Under the pieces are notes generated by a model that saw only the letters and a list, made by a program, of their open reading frames with translations, searched no databases and was not told where the DNA came from. A DNA stretch of 64,000 bases from JAEUPI01 sp963814435 (GTDB taxonomy: Bacteria; Pseudomonadota; Gammaproteobacteria; Burkholderiales; Burkholderiaceae_C): assembly GCA_963814435.1 (NCBI GenBank), contig CAWFCV010000032.1:62001-126000 (forward strand), written 5' to 3'. Of this stretch, positions 26,535-35,562 are shown piece by piece (position 1 is the stretch's first letter; the number at the start of each line of letters is the position of its first letter). Both the position numbers and the translations under genes were made by a program.

Positions 26535-28325
26535 TCACGCCTCGCGGTACCAGTAGCCCAACGCCCACGTGGCACCGTCCCAGGCCGACAGGGCCGGCAC
26601 CAGCTTGTTGACGATGCCATAGGGCCGCGGGCGCGCGAACAGCGGGATCACGTGGCCGTCATTGACGACCAGATCGTTCAGCTTGATGAACATCGCCGCA
26701 CGCTTCACCGGATCGAGCTCGGTCTGCGCGGCCGCGAACGTGGCGTCGTAATCGGCATTGCTCCAGCGCACGAGGTTGCGACTGGCCCACTTGTTGGCCT
26801 TCTGCGATATCTCGGCCGTGAGGAACTGGTTCATGAAGTACTGCGGGTCCGGCTGCGTCATCGTCGTGGTGAACATCTGCATGTCGGCCCAGAACTTCTG
26901 GTAGGTGTCCGGGTTGGCCGCGTCGCTGCCGAAGAACACCGCCGCCACCACGCTCTTCAGCTCGAGGTCGACGCCGGCCTTGGTGCAGGCGTCCTTGATG
27001 ATGGCCTGGCACTTCTGGCGCGGCCCGCTGACCGAGGTCTGGTAGACGAACTTGAGCTTGACATTGCCCTTGGCGCGGATGCCGTCGGCGCCCTTCTTCC
27101 AGCCCGCCGCCTCGAGCATCGCGTTGGCCTTGTCGATGTTGAACTCGAACTTGGTGTTCGGGCTGCGGAAGCGCGGCGGGTTGTTCAGGAAGTTGGAGGT
27201 GGTGACGGCGCCGCGGCCATAGATCACGTCGGCAATGCCCTTGCGGTCGACGAGCAGACTCATCGCCTGGCGCACCGCCTTGTCGCTGAAGGCGGGGTGC
27301 TTGCTCTTGGCGCTGGCCCGCTCGCCGTCGACCTCGTTCCAGGGGTCGGTGACGTTGAGCATCACGAATTCGATGTCGCTGCCGGCGTAGAACTCCATCC
27401 TGCCCTTGCCGGCAGCTTCCAGGCGCTTGAGGATCTCGTCCTCCACCGCGAGGTTCCAGCCCAGGTCGTACTCGGCGGTCTGCAACACCGCTCGTGCGGC
27501 ACTCGTGGCGTCGCCACCGCCCTTGATCTCCAGTGCGTCGAAGAAGGGCTGGTTGGGGATGTGGTAGTTCGCGTAGGCCTCGGCGCGCAGCGTGTCACCG
27601 GGCTTGAAGTCGACGATCTTGTACGGGCCCGTGCCCACCGGCTTGGTGTTGGCCGGGTTCTCCCGCGACTTGGCACCCATGTAGCCCTCGAACACATGCT
27701 TGGGCATGATGTTGCCGACGCTGCCCACGAGCGCCTCGGCCCAGAACGGCGTGGGCCGCGGGTACTCGACGCGGACCGTGTGCGAGTCGACCTTGACGAC
27801 CTTGATGTCCTTGTAGGTGGCCACCGTGATCATGGCCGCAGCCGGGTCGCCCGCATACTGCGCGGTGAAAACCACGTCGTCGGCGGTGAAGGGCTTGCCG
27901 TCGTGCCAGGTGACGCCGCGCTTGAGCTTCCAGGTCACGCTCTTGCCGTCGGCCGAGAGGCCGCCGTTGGCGCGCGTGGGCACCTCGGCCGCGAGGCAGG
28001 GGATGAGGTTGCCTTCGGTGTCCCAGCCGGCCAGCGGCTCGTAGAAGATGCGGGCCGCGTCCTGGTCCTTCGTGCCGCCGGCGTAGTGCGGATTCAGGTG
28101 CACCGCAGCCTGCCAGTAGATGATCTTCAGCGTGCCGCCGCCGCCGCGCTTGGTGGGCTTGTAGGGGATGGTCGGCGTCGTCTGCGCCACGCCTTCGTGC
28201 ATCAGCATCATCGACGCCATCGGCGCGGTGAGCCCCAGGCCGACCATCTGCCGGATGAATCCGCGGCGTGGCAGGCGACCGTCGCGGACGTCTTCGATCA
28301 GATGGCGCAGTTCGTGTTCGAGCAT
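26535..28325 (-). CDS. Peptide-type ABC transporter substrate-binding protein, DppA/OppA family
   Basis: A 596-residue periplasmic binding protein of SBP family 5. The long leader (LPRRGFIRQMVGLGL then a hydrophobic stretch ending GVAQ) has a twin-arginine look. Domain landmarks: LNPHYAGGTKDQDAARIFYE, TWHDGKPFTADDVVF, the peptide-pocket region GTGPYKIVDFKPGDTL and KAVRQAMSLLVDRKGIADV. At about 600 residues it is longer than E. coli DppA (about 535). It is first of the transporter genes, and GGAG lies 9 nt before the ATG. The frame is intact. An aspartoacylase-like gene lies upstream on the same strand, so the ligand may be an N-acylated amino acid or peptide (inference). Confidence 0.9.
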   Translation of the reverse strand: MLEHELRHLIEDVRDGRLPRRGFIRQMVGLGLTAPMASMMLMHEGVAQTTPTIPYKPTKRGGGGTLKIIYWQAAVHLNPHYAGGTKDQDAARIFYEPLAGWDTEGNLIPCLAAEVPTRANGGLSADGKSVTWKLKRGVTWHDGKPFTADDVVFTAQYAGDPAAAMITVATYKDIKVVKVDSHTVRVEYPRPTPFWAEALVGSVGNIMPKHVFEGYMGAKSRENPANTKPVGTGPYKIVDFKPGDTLRAEAYANYHIPNQPFFDALEIKGGGDATSAARAVLQTAEYDLGWNLAVEDEILKRLEAAGKGRMEFYAGSDIEFVMLNVTDPWNEVDGERASAKSKHPAFSDKAVRQAMSLLVDRKGIADVIYGRGAVTTSNFLNNPPRFRSPNTKFEFNIDKANAMLEAAGWKKGADGIRAKGNVKLKFVYQTSVSGPRQKCQAIIKDACTKAGVDLELKSVVAAVFFGSDAANPDTYQKFWADMQMFTTTMTQPDPQYFMNQFLTAEISQKANKWASRNLVRWSNADYDATFAAAQTELDPVKRAAMFIKLNDLVVNDGHVIPLFARPRPYGIVNKLVPALSAWDGATWALGYWYREA

Positions 28326-28432
28326 GGTGAAGCTCCAGAAGGTTTCGATCCGGACCCTAAGGGTTTACCGGGGTACGTGGCATGCTATCGAGCCGTGTCG
28401 GGCGCGCCATCGGGTTCTGCCCGGACACGTGG

Positions 28433-29487
28433 TCACGTCCCTCGATCCGCGGGTGAACTGATCGGTCGCCCACTGGGTTGAGCCAGATAGAACCATTCAT
28501 GTCCCGGCGACGCGGCATGGTCGGGAAACACGACGTACCCCGCCTCGCTGGCGCGCACCTCGATGCCATCGGCGCGGCGCGCGATCAGTTCGCCTGCGAC
28601 CACACGGTCGAAGCTTGTCCAGGTCTTCACGAACTGGTCGCCGTCTGCGTGGCGATCGACCACGCGGGCCAGCGTGAGGCATTCGATCGGCCCGCGCGGC
28701 GGGCGCCAGCGGGATGTCGGCAATGCCGAGCAGCGCAAGGGTCTGCCGGATCGCGTGGCGCGCGACCTCGGGCGCTGCCGCGTCGTCGTGCTGGCCGCAT
28801 TCGAGCGTCACGCCGTAGCCGCCGACCGACCGCATGTACTCGGTCGTGCCGATGCCATAGGCCGCGTCTTCGTGCACGCCGCCCGGCGTCAGGCCGCGCT
28901 CGCGCCGCGCCGTCACCCCAGCCGCGTAGGCCGTCATCCAGCCGTCGACGACGCGGCCGACGCCGAGGTGGGCACACAACCGTTCCTCGGCCTGTGCGTG
29001 CGCAAACGGCTCGAGCGGGCCACGGTTGTCGGGCGGCCCGCGCAGCACGAAGGCCTGGCCCGCGCTGCGAAAGCTGTGCAGGTCGAGCAGCACGTCGTGT
29101 TCGACCAGCAGCGGGCACAGCAGGTTGGCCAGCCGATCCTCGTTGTCCTGCGGCCGTGCACTGGGCAGCAAGCGTCGGTTGAGGTTGCGGTCGCCGAAGC
29201 GCTGTCCCTTCGCGTAGGCCAGCGGATTCGCCACCGGCAGGAAGCGTGACGCTGCCCCGCCGAATCGGCAGTTCACCACGCTCGATCTCGGCCAACACCC
29301 GTTCGATGCCGCGTGTGCCGGCGACCTCGTTGCCATGCACGGCGCCGGTGACGATGAGCCGGGGGCCGGGCTCCAGCGCCTGGAAGCGGTGCATGCTCAG
29401 GTGCTGTACGGCGGCGCCGAATCCACCTGTTGACGAAGATGCTGACTCGATCACGCGGCACTGTCTTTCGTTCTCGTGAAGGCTCAT
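28433..29487 (-). CDS. Succinylglutamate desuccinylase/aspartoacylase family zinc hydrolase, two frameshifts
   Basis: Zn-dependent amidohydrolase of the AstE/AspA family. The metal site is visible as His and Glu in VTGAVHGNEVAGTRGI and His in DVLLDLHSFRS; the catalytic Glu is in VTLECGQHDD. A C-terminal beta domain ends near GYVVFPDHAASPGHEW. The conserved sequence needs one extra base removed near 29250 (RGSVT to FLPVANPLAYA) and one near 28705; with these it is about 350 residues. Start is uncertain: ATG 29487 gives the longest product. It is divergent, with 53 bp between, from an N-formylglutamate amidohydrolase-like gene, and lies upstream of the peptide transporter. Substrate unknown. 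Confidence 0.8.
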
Positions 29488-29540
29488 CGTAACGAGAGGC
29501 GGCACAGGCCGTTCGACTGCCGCAACCGCACTCGCAAGCC

Positions 29541-30461
29541 ATGTTGCAGCACGATGTTGGAGGATACTTCGCGCTCGAGCCCGAAGAATCCACCGCCCCC
29601 GTGATCGACGACAGCGTCCTGATCGTGCACGGCCCGATGCAGCCGGGCTGCCCGCTGGTGCTCGATTCACCGCATTCGGGCACGCGCATGCCGGCGGACT
29701 TCGCCGCCACACTCGGCGCAGCCGAGCTGCGCGAGGGCGAGGACTGTTTCATCGACGAGCTGTACCGGCCCGCGACCGAGCGGGGCATCCCGCTGCTGGC
29801 GGCGATGTTCCCGCGCACCTACCTCGACCCGAACCGCCATGCCGGCGATGTGGATCTCGAGCTGCTCGACGAACCGTGGCCGCACGAGCATCGGCCGAGC
29901 GGCAAGGCGCGCATCGGCAAGGCGCTGATCTGGCGCACGCTGGACGACGGGCGGCCGATCTATGCGCGGCGCCTGAGCATCGACGAGGTCAGCCACCGCA
30001 TCGCGCACTACCACGCGCCGTATCACCGCACGCTGCGCGCGCTGCTCGATGCGGCGCATGCGCGCTTCGGCGTCGTCTATCACATCAACTGCCATTCGAT
30101 GAACGCGGTCAGCGGCGCGATGGGCGAAGGCGGCGCCGGCCGCGCGCGCGCCGATTTCGTGCTCGGCGACCGCGACGGCACCACCTGCGACCCGGAGTTC
30201 ACCGAATTCGTGCGCTCGACGCTGGCGGGCTGGGGCTACGACGTCGCCGTCAACGACCCGTTCAAGGGTGTCGAGCTGGTGCGCGCGTACTCCGATCCGC
30301 TCGACGGACGGCACAGCCTGCAGCTCGAGATCAACAAGCGGCTGTACATGGACGAGGCGACGCTGCAGCCGCACGATGGCTTCGCGCCACTGCAGCGCCA
30401 CTTGATGGAGCTGATCGACGGCATCGTCGACCGCTTCGCGAAGCCCGACTCCCATGGCTGA
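29541..30461 (+). CDS. N-formylglutamate amidohydrolase family protein
   Basis: A 306-residue protein of the HutG-type N-formylglutamate deformylase family, which releases formate from N-formyl-glutamate. Hallmarks are VLDSPHSGTRMPADF, DCFIDELY, FPRTYLDPNR, YHINCHSMNAVSG and SLQLEINKRLYMDE. Zn ligands are likely within SPHSG and NCHSM. No other histidine-utilisation gene is nearby, so deformylation in histidine breakdown is not implied; related enzymes act on other N-acyl amino acids. The 3' end overlaps the next aspartoacylase-like gene by 8 bp. Confidence 0.85.
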   Translation: MLQHDVGGYFALEPEESTAPVIDDSVLIVHGPMQPGCPLVLDSPHSGTRMPADFAATLGAAELREGEDCFIDELYRPATERGIPLLAAMFPRTYLDPNRHAGDVDLELLDEPWPHEHRPSGKARIGKALIWRTLDDGRPIYARRLSIDEVSHRIAHYHAPYHRTLRALLDAAHARFGVVYHINCHSMNAVSGAMGEGGAGRARADFVLGDRDGTTCDPEFTEFVRSTLAGWGYDVAVNDPFKGVELVRAYSDPLDGRHSLQLEINKRLYMDEATLQPHDGFAPLQRHLMELIDGIVDRFAKPDSHG

Positions 30462-31411
30462 GGTGCCGGCGATCGAACTCACGCCGCCCGACCTCACGGC
30501 CTGGCGGCGCGGCAACACCGATGTCGACTACGTGCACCGCTTCGACTCGGGACGTCCGGGCCCGTCGGTGATGGTGCAGGCGCTGACCCACGGCAACGAG
30601 ATCTGCGGCGCGCTGGCGCTGGTGCAGCTGCTGCAGGACATGCCCGCGATTCGCCAGGGCAGCCTGACCTTGGCGTTCGCCAACGTCGAAGCCTTCGCGC
30701 GCTTCGATGCCGCCGACCCGCACCGCTCGCGCTTCGTCGACGAGGACTACAACCGCGTCTGGGGCGACGACGCGCTGTTCGGCTCCGCGCGACTCGGCCG
30801 AGCTGCGCCGCGCGCGGGCGTTGCGCCCGTTCGTCGACGCCGCCGACCTGCTGCTGGACATCCACTCGATGCACGAGCCGTGCCGGCCGATCATGGTGTG
30901 CGGCCGCGTCGACAAGAACGCCGGCTACGCGCGCGCGCTCGGCGTGCCGGCCGACCTGCTGATCGACACCGGCCACCCGGCCGGGCTGCGCATGATCGAG
31001 CGCGGCGGCTTCGGCGACCCGACGAGCGACAGGCGCGCGCTGCTGATCGAATGCGGCCAGCACTGGGAGCGTTCGGCGCATGACGTGGCGGTGGACACGC
31101 TGATGCGCTTTCTGGCCCTCACCGACGTGGTGGACCGCGACTGGGCACTCGCGCGCACGCTGCTCACGCCGCCGCCGGTGCAGCGCCTGGTGCGGGTGAC
31201 CGAGGCGGTGGTCGCGCGCTCGATGGACTTTCGCTTTCTGGTGCCGCTGCAAGGGCTCGGCGTGGTGGAGCACGCCGGCACGCCGATCGCGCAGGATGGC
31301 GACCATGTCTGGCGCGCGCCGTACGATCGCACCGTGCTGGTGATGCCGTCGATGGGCCACCTGCGCCCCGGCAACACGCAGGTGCGGTTGGGGCGCTACG
31401 AGCCGATCTGA
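30454..31411 (+). CDS. Second succinylglutamate desuccinylase/aspartoacylase family hydrolase, one frameshift
   Basis: The same enzyme family as 28433-29487 but clearly a different member. Metal site: His and Glu in ALTHGNEICGALALV and His in LLLDIHSMHEP; catalytic Glu in LLIECGQHWERSA. One extra base near 30796 (FGSAR to DSAELRRAR) breaks the frame; repaired length is 318 residues. The start overlaps the preceding amidohydrolase gene by 8 bp, so both are made from one transcript. The three amidohydrolases around a peptide importer suggest stepwise removal of acyl groups from imported amino-acid conjugates; this is inference. Confidence 0.82.
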
Positions 31412-31461
31412 CGGCCGACGCGGCCCGTCACCACCAGCCGCACACCGAGGAGACCACCGCC

Positions 31462-32448
31462 ATGCGCGCAGCGTTCTACGAAGCCGTCGGCCCCGCCCGC
31501 GAGGTGCTGCAGCTCGCCGAGCTGCCCGACCCCACGCCCGCACCCGGCGAGGTGCGCGTGCGCGTGCAATGGTCCGGCGTGAACCCGTCGGACGTGAAAA
31601 GCCGCGGTGGCCTGCGCAGCAAGGTGATGGCGTTTGCGCGCGTGATCCCCCACAGCGACGGCATGGGCGTGATCGACGCGGTGGGCGACGGCGTGAGCGC
31701 CTCGCGCATCGGCCAGCGCGTGTGGCTGTGGAACGCCGCCTGGGGCCGGCCCCACGGCACCGCCGCGCAGCGGATCTGCCTGCCGCAGCGCCAGGCCGTG
31801 CCGCTGCCCGACGGCGTGAGCGGCGAGGCCGGCGCGTGCCTGGGCATCCCCGCGCTCACCGCCATGCACGCGGTGCTGATGGATGGCGGCGTGGCCGGCA
31901 AGCGCGTGCTGGTGTCCGGCGGCGCGGGCGCGGTGGGCCACTACGCGCTGCAGCTGGCCAGCCGCATGGGTGCCGCGCAGCTGATCGCCACCGTGAGCAA
32001 CGAGGCCAAGGCCACGCTGGCGCGTGCCGCAGGGGCCGACGCGGCGCTGAACTACAAGACCGACCCGGTGGCCGAGCGTGTGCGCGAGCTCACCGAAGGC
32101 CGCGGCCTGGATCGCATCATCGAGCTCGACCTGGCGGTGAACGCCGCGCTCGACCTCGAGATGCTGCGCACCGGCGGCGAGCTGGTGGTCTACGGCAGCA
32201 GCCCGCTGCCGCTGAACCTGCCGTTCTTCGTGCTGCTGGCCAAGAACGTCCAGCTCAAGTTCTTCATGGTCTACCACCTCGACGACGCCGACCGCGCGCG
32301 CGCCACCGACACGCTGCAACGGCTGCTCGCACGCGGCGAGCTGCAGCACAACATCGCGCTGCGCCTGCCGCTGGAGCAGATCGTCGACGCGCACGAGGCG
32401 GTGGAGCAAGGCCGCGCGGTGGGCAACGTCGTACTGCAGGTGGCCTGA
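31462..32448 (+). CDS. MDR-family NADPH:quinone oxidoreductase-like protein
   Basis: A 328-residue zinc-free medium-chain reductase. The N-terminal GroES-like domain has PAPGEVRVRVQWSGVNPSDV, and the NADPH-binding domain has VLVSGGAGAVGHYALQLAS (AxxGxxG) and the adenosine-phosphate region. Catalytic zinc Cys ligands of alcohol dehydrogenases are absent. Such enzymes reduce quinones or enones. The start has GAGGAGACC upstream. It lies 50 bp after the aspartoacylase-like gene and 17 bp before a CitE-like gene, so it is probably part of the rightward operon. Confidence 0.9.
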   Translation: MRAAFYEAVGPAREVLQLAELPDPTPAPGEVRVRVQWSGVNPSDVKSRGGLRSKVMAFARVIPHSDGMGVIDAVGDGVSASRIGQRVWLWNAAWGRPHGTAAQRICLPQRQAVPLPDGVSGEAGACLGIPALTAMHAVLMDGGVAGKRVLVSGGAGAVGHYALQLASRMGAAQLIATVSNEAKATLARAAGADAALNYKTDPVAERVRELTEGRGLDRIIELDLAVNAALDLEMLRTGGELVVYGSSPLPLNLPFFVLLAKNVQLKFFMVYHLDDADRARATDTLQRLLARGELQHNIALRLPLEQIVDAHEAVEQGRAVGNVVLQVA

Positions 32449-32465
32449 GCCCAGCGACCGGCGCC

Positions 32466-33353
32466 ATGCCGCTGCCCGACCCCGACCTGCGCCGCAGCTG
32501 GCTCTTCGGCCCCGGCGCCGATGCGGCGGCACACGCGGCCATGCTGGCCAGCGGCGCCGACGCGCTGATCGTCGACCTCGAAGACTTCACGCCACCGGCG
32601 CGGCGCGCCGAGGCGCGCGCGCTGCTGGACGGCTGGGTGGCGCGCTGCCGCGAGGCGGGTTGCATCGCCGCCGTGCGCATCAACCACCTGGAGCATGCCG
32701 ACGGGCCGGCCGACCTGGCCGCCGCGATGGCCGCGCGGCCCGACGTGATCGCCTACCCGATGGCCGAGCGCGCCGAACAGCTGCGCGCGCTCGACGCCGC
32801 CGTCGCGCAATCGGAAGCCACGCTCGGCCTGCCGGCCGGCGGCGTGGAACTGCTGCCCGTCTGCGAAACCGCGCTCGGCGTGGTGGACGTGCGCCGCATC
32901 GTCGCCGCCAGCCCGCGCATCCGCTGCGCGCTGCTCGGCGCCGAAGACCTGGCCAATGATCTGTGCGCCGAGCGCGGCCCCGACGCGGTGGAGCTCGACC
33001 ATGCACGGCGCCGCTTCGTGCTGGAGTGCCGCGCCGCGCGCGTCGAGCCGATCGACGCGCCGTACACCTTCAGCGACGTGGACGGTGCCGTGCGCGAGGC
33101 CGCCTACGCGCGACGCCTGGGCTACCGCAGCAAGAGCCTGGTGCGGCCCGAGCACGCCGCTGCGCTGAACGCCGCCTTCACGCCCGACGAGGCCACGCTG
33201 CGCCACGCCCGCGCCGTGGTGCAGGCCTTCGACGCGGCCAGGGCGCGCGGCGAGGAGCGCGCGCTGGTCGACGGGTTGTGGGTGGAGGTGCCGACGGTTC
33301 GGAATGCGCGGCGCGTGCTGGAGCGGGCGAAGCGGTTGCGCGGCGTGGCGTGA
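32466..33353 (+). CDS. HpcH/HpaI aldolase/citrate lyase beta (CitE-like) family protein
   Basis: A 295-residue CoA-ester lyase-like protein. RRSWLFGPGADAAAHAAMLA opens the barrel, the Mg2+-binding Glu and Asp are in LIVDLEDFTPP and LLGAEDLAND, and the catalytic Arg region is AAVRINHLE. Relatives act as malyl-CoA, citramalyl-CoA or HMG-CoA-type lyases, splitting or thioester-hydrolysing short acyl-CoA. It may process the acyl part released in this cluster (inference). The frame is intact. Confidence 0.87.
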   Translation: MPLPDPDLRRSWLFGPGADAAAHAAMLASGADALIVDLEDFTPPARRAEARALLDGWVARCREAGCIAAVRINHLEHADGPADLAAAMAARPDVIAYPMAERAEQLRALDAAVAQSEATLGLPAGGVELLPVCETALGVVDVRRIVAASPRIRCALLGAEDLANDLCAERGPDAVELDHARRRFVLECRAARVEPIDAPYTFSDVDGAVREAAYARRLGYRSKSLVRPEHAAALNAAFTPDEATLRHARAVVQAFDAARARGEERALVDGLWVEVPTVRNARRVLERAKRLRGVA

Positions 33354-33510
33354 TCGGGGCGCTTGCCAGCATCGACGTCCGGTGGCAGTGATCTGACTCA
33401 ATCCACGCGCCTCAGCGCCGTGTCACGATGACTTTCGAAGGCGACTTGGTGGTCCCACTGCGGTCGCCAGCCATGATCAACGGCAGGCTGCGGCCGAAGG
33501 AGTAGATGCC

Positions 33511-33741
33511 ATGACACGCAAGTCCCCGTCGTCTGTCGAATCCGTCGATGCGACCAAGGTTCGCCATGTCGGTCTGCCGGTGGATCTGTTGTTCGAGCGT
33601 CAGTGCGAGTGGGCCGAAGCAGGCTTCGAGCAGATGGTGCAGTCACAGCAGATGCTGCTGCAGACTTGGCTGCAACTGGTCGAGACTTGGTGGGCGCCAT
33701 TGACGCCCCTAGTCGAGCGCGGCGGCGAGCAGCTGGCCTGA
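33511..33741 (+). CDS. Small protein of unknown function with amphipathic helix
   Basis: A 76-residue frame with AAGGAG 9 nt before its ATG. After a polar start (MTRKSPSSVESVDATKVRHV) comes a Trp/Gln-rich amphipathic helix (CEWAEAGFEQMVQSQQMLLQ then TWLQLVETWWAPLTPLVERG). This composition is reminiscent of phasin-like granule-surface proteins, but it is too short for a firm call. No clear partner nearby. Confidence 0.5.
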   Translation: MTRKSPSSVESVDATKVRHVGLPVDLLFERQCEWAEAGFEQMVQSQQMLLQTWLQLVETWWAPLTPLVERGGEQLA

Positions 33742-33881
33742 GCCCGCCTCGCGGCGGGGCGCGCCGTCCATGCGATCCCATGCGGGCCGGCCTGCCGTCC
33801 CCAACGATCCGACAATTCGAGTGAAGATTGCCGCTGCTCAATGGAATTCGGCCAGTTGAGCCATAGGCTCGCGCGAATTCT

Positions 33882-34229
33882 CGAGGTTGCAGGTGCGGCG
33901 ACTTCAACTCCGATCCGAGGGATACGATTTCACCACCACCCACACCGACGCCATACATGGTCTTCACGTTGAACGGCTCCACCGATGCGTGGACGCTGCA
34001 AGTGCAAGCGGACGAAGGCTTCAGTTGCTGTCAGTCGGAAGACCTCACGAACCGGAAGTCGGCGCTGTACGAGCGGATCGACATGGTCTTCTCACTCACG
34101 CGGCCGTCCCATGTGCTGGACATGAAGCTGCTCGGTGTCACGCTGGGCGACAAGACGCGACCACCTGGAAACGGCGGCCTGTGGCCGTCGGACCACGCGG
34201 CCGTGGCTGCGAAACTGAAGTTCGACTGA
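33882..34229 (+). pseudogene. C-terminal remnant of an endonuclease/exonuclease/phosphatase (EEP) family protein
   Basis: The frame reads GDFNSDPRD, the metal-binding GDFN motif of the EEP fold, then NGSTDAWTLQVQADEGFSCC, LTNRKSALYERIDMVF and GLWPSDHAAVAAKL, which carry the R-I-D and SDH active-site motifs of the family. The N-terminal half with the N and E catalytic residues is absent and there is no start. About 116 codons remain of an expected 250 or more. It looks like a decayed or truncated gene rather than a simple frameshift, since nothing family-like lies upstream in other frames. Confidence 0.65.
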
Positions 34230-34274
34230 GTCAGACGAAGGCTGAACCTCGAGCTAGCACCACGAGAGGAATCC

Positions 34275-35467
34275 GTGAAAGTACCGGTTGGCGGCTGCCG
34301 GCTGCTCGGCATTTGGATCTCATCGGCGTTGCTCCTGGCAAGCTGCGGCGGTGGCGATGACGGTGTCAGAAGACTCACGCCCCTTGAGCGGCAGATCTAC
34401 CTCGAACCGACGCCGATCTCGACGACGCTGACCATTGATCGCATCGCGCAAGGCTACGACGCCGGCTGCGTGTTGACGCCGACAGGCGAAGCGTGGTGCT
34501 GGGGCAATAACGAGTACGGACAGCTCGGTGCCGTGACGGCCAAGCCCTGCCAGAGCGGCCTTGTTGCCTGCACCTGGCAAGCTGTGCGAGCACAGGCGCC
34601 AGCTCGCTTTACCGAGGTGAGCCCATCGCTGCGGCACAGTTGCGGCATCGATACCTCTGGCCAGGCTTGGTGCTGGGGTTCGGCCTCGGTGGCCAACTCG
34701 GCAACGGAGCGAATGCCGACAGCGCGACGCCAGTTGCCATCGCTGGCCACCACCGCTTCGTACACGTCGACGCCGGCAGCGATGGCCTGCTCAGTTGCGC
34801 GCTGGACGACGTCGGCACCGCGTGGTGCTGGGGGCCGGGAGACAGCGGTGGCCTGGGCAACGGCACGACCGACGGGGCCAACGCACCGGTCCAGGTGTTG
34901 GCGACGCAAGCGTTCGTCTCGGTGGGCGCGGGCTCCAACCACGGGTGCAGCCTGGATGCGACCGGGCAGGCCTGGTGCTGGGGACGCAACCCATACGGCG
35001 TGCTGGGTCGCGGCGTTTCGGGAGCATCGCTCGTCCCGGCGGCGGTCACGGGCGGTCACCGATTCGTTGCACTCGCCGTTGGCGGGAACTTCAATTGCGG
35101 CCTCACGTCGGCGGGTGCCACCTGGTGTTGGGGCTTCGGTCCGTCGCTGGGCGATGGCGTGCTGGCCCACAGCGACGTGCCGGTTGCCGTGGCCGGCGGC
35201 CACGTCTTCGCCAGCGTGTCGGCCGGCTACCAGCACGCCTGCGGACTCACCAGCGACGGCGCGGCATGGTGCTGGGGCGCGGCGATGCTGACTGGCGGCG
35301 GCACCGAGGAGGAAAGCAAGGTTCCGGTGGCCGTGGCGGGTGGCCACCGTTTCCGCATGCTGCGCTCCGGCGGCACGGCAACCTGCGCGATCACGCTCGG
35401 CGTGTCGCTGCTGTGCTGGGGCTTGAATTCCAACGGCGCGGTCGGTCAGAGCAATCTGGGTCCGTGA
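34275..35467 (+). CDS. RCC1-repeat lipoprotein (beta-propeller), one frameshift
   Basis: About 397 residues. The signal peptide ends in the lipobox LLLASCGG, so it should be an acylated envelope protein. Six or seven RCC1-type repeats follow, each with the motif AWCWG preceded by a Cys (CGIDTSGQAWCWG, CSLDATGQAWCWG, CGLTSAGATWCWG). They should fold as a seven-bladed propeller; the regular Cys pairs suggest disulfides. One base is missing near 34681 (AWCWG to FGLGGQLGNGANA). GTG start with GAGAGGA upstream. Function of bacterial RCC1 lipoproteins is mostly unknown; binding of a partner protein is likely. Confidence 0.82.
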
Positions 35468-35562
35468 GCTGCAGCGAATTTACGGATCGGCCGGCTCACA
35501 CGTTCCATCGTCAGCGTGAACATGCGCAGACGTTGGCACCGCCCGAAAGGCGTTCCGCTGGC

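Noticed and set aside
26652..28481. A 609-codon plus-strand open frame
   Set aside because: Antisense of the substrate-binding-protein gene; no ribosome-binding site or recognisable motif.
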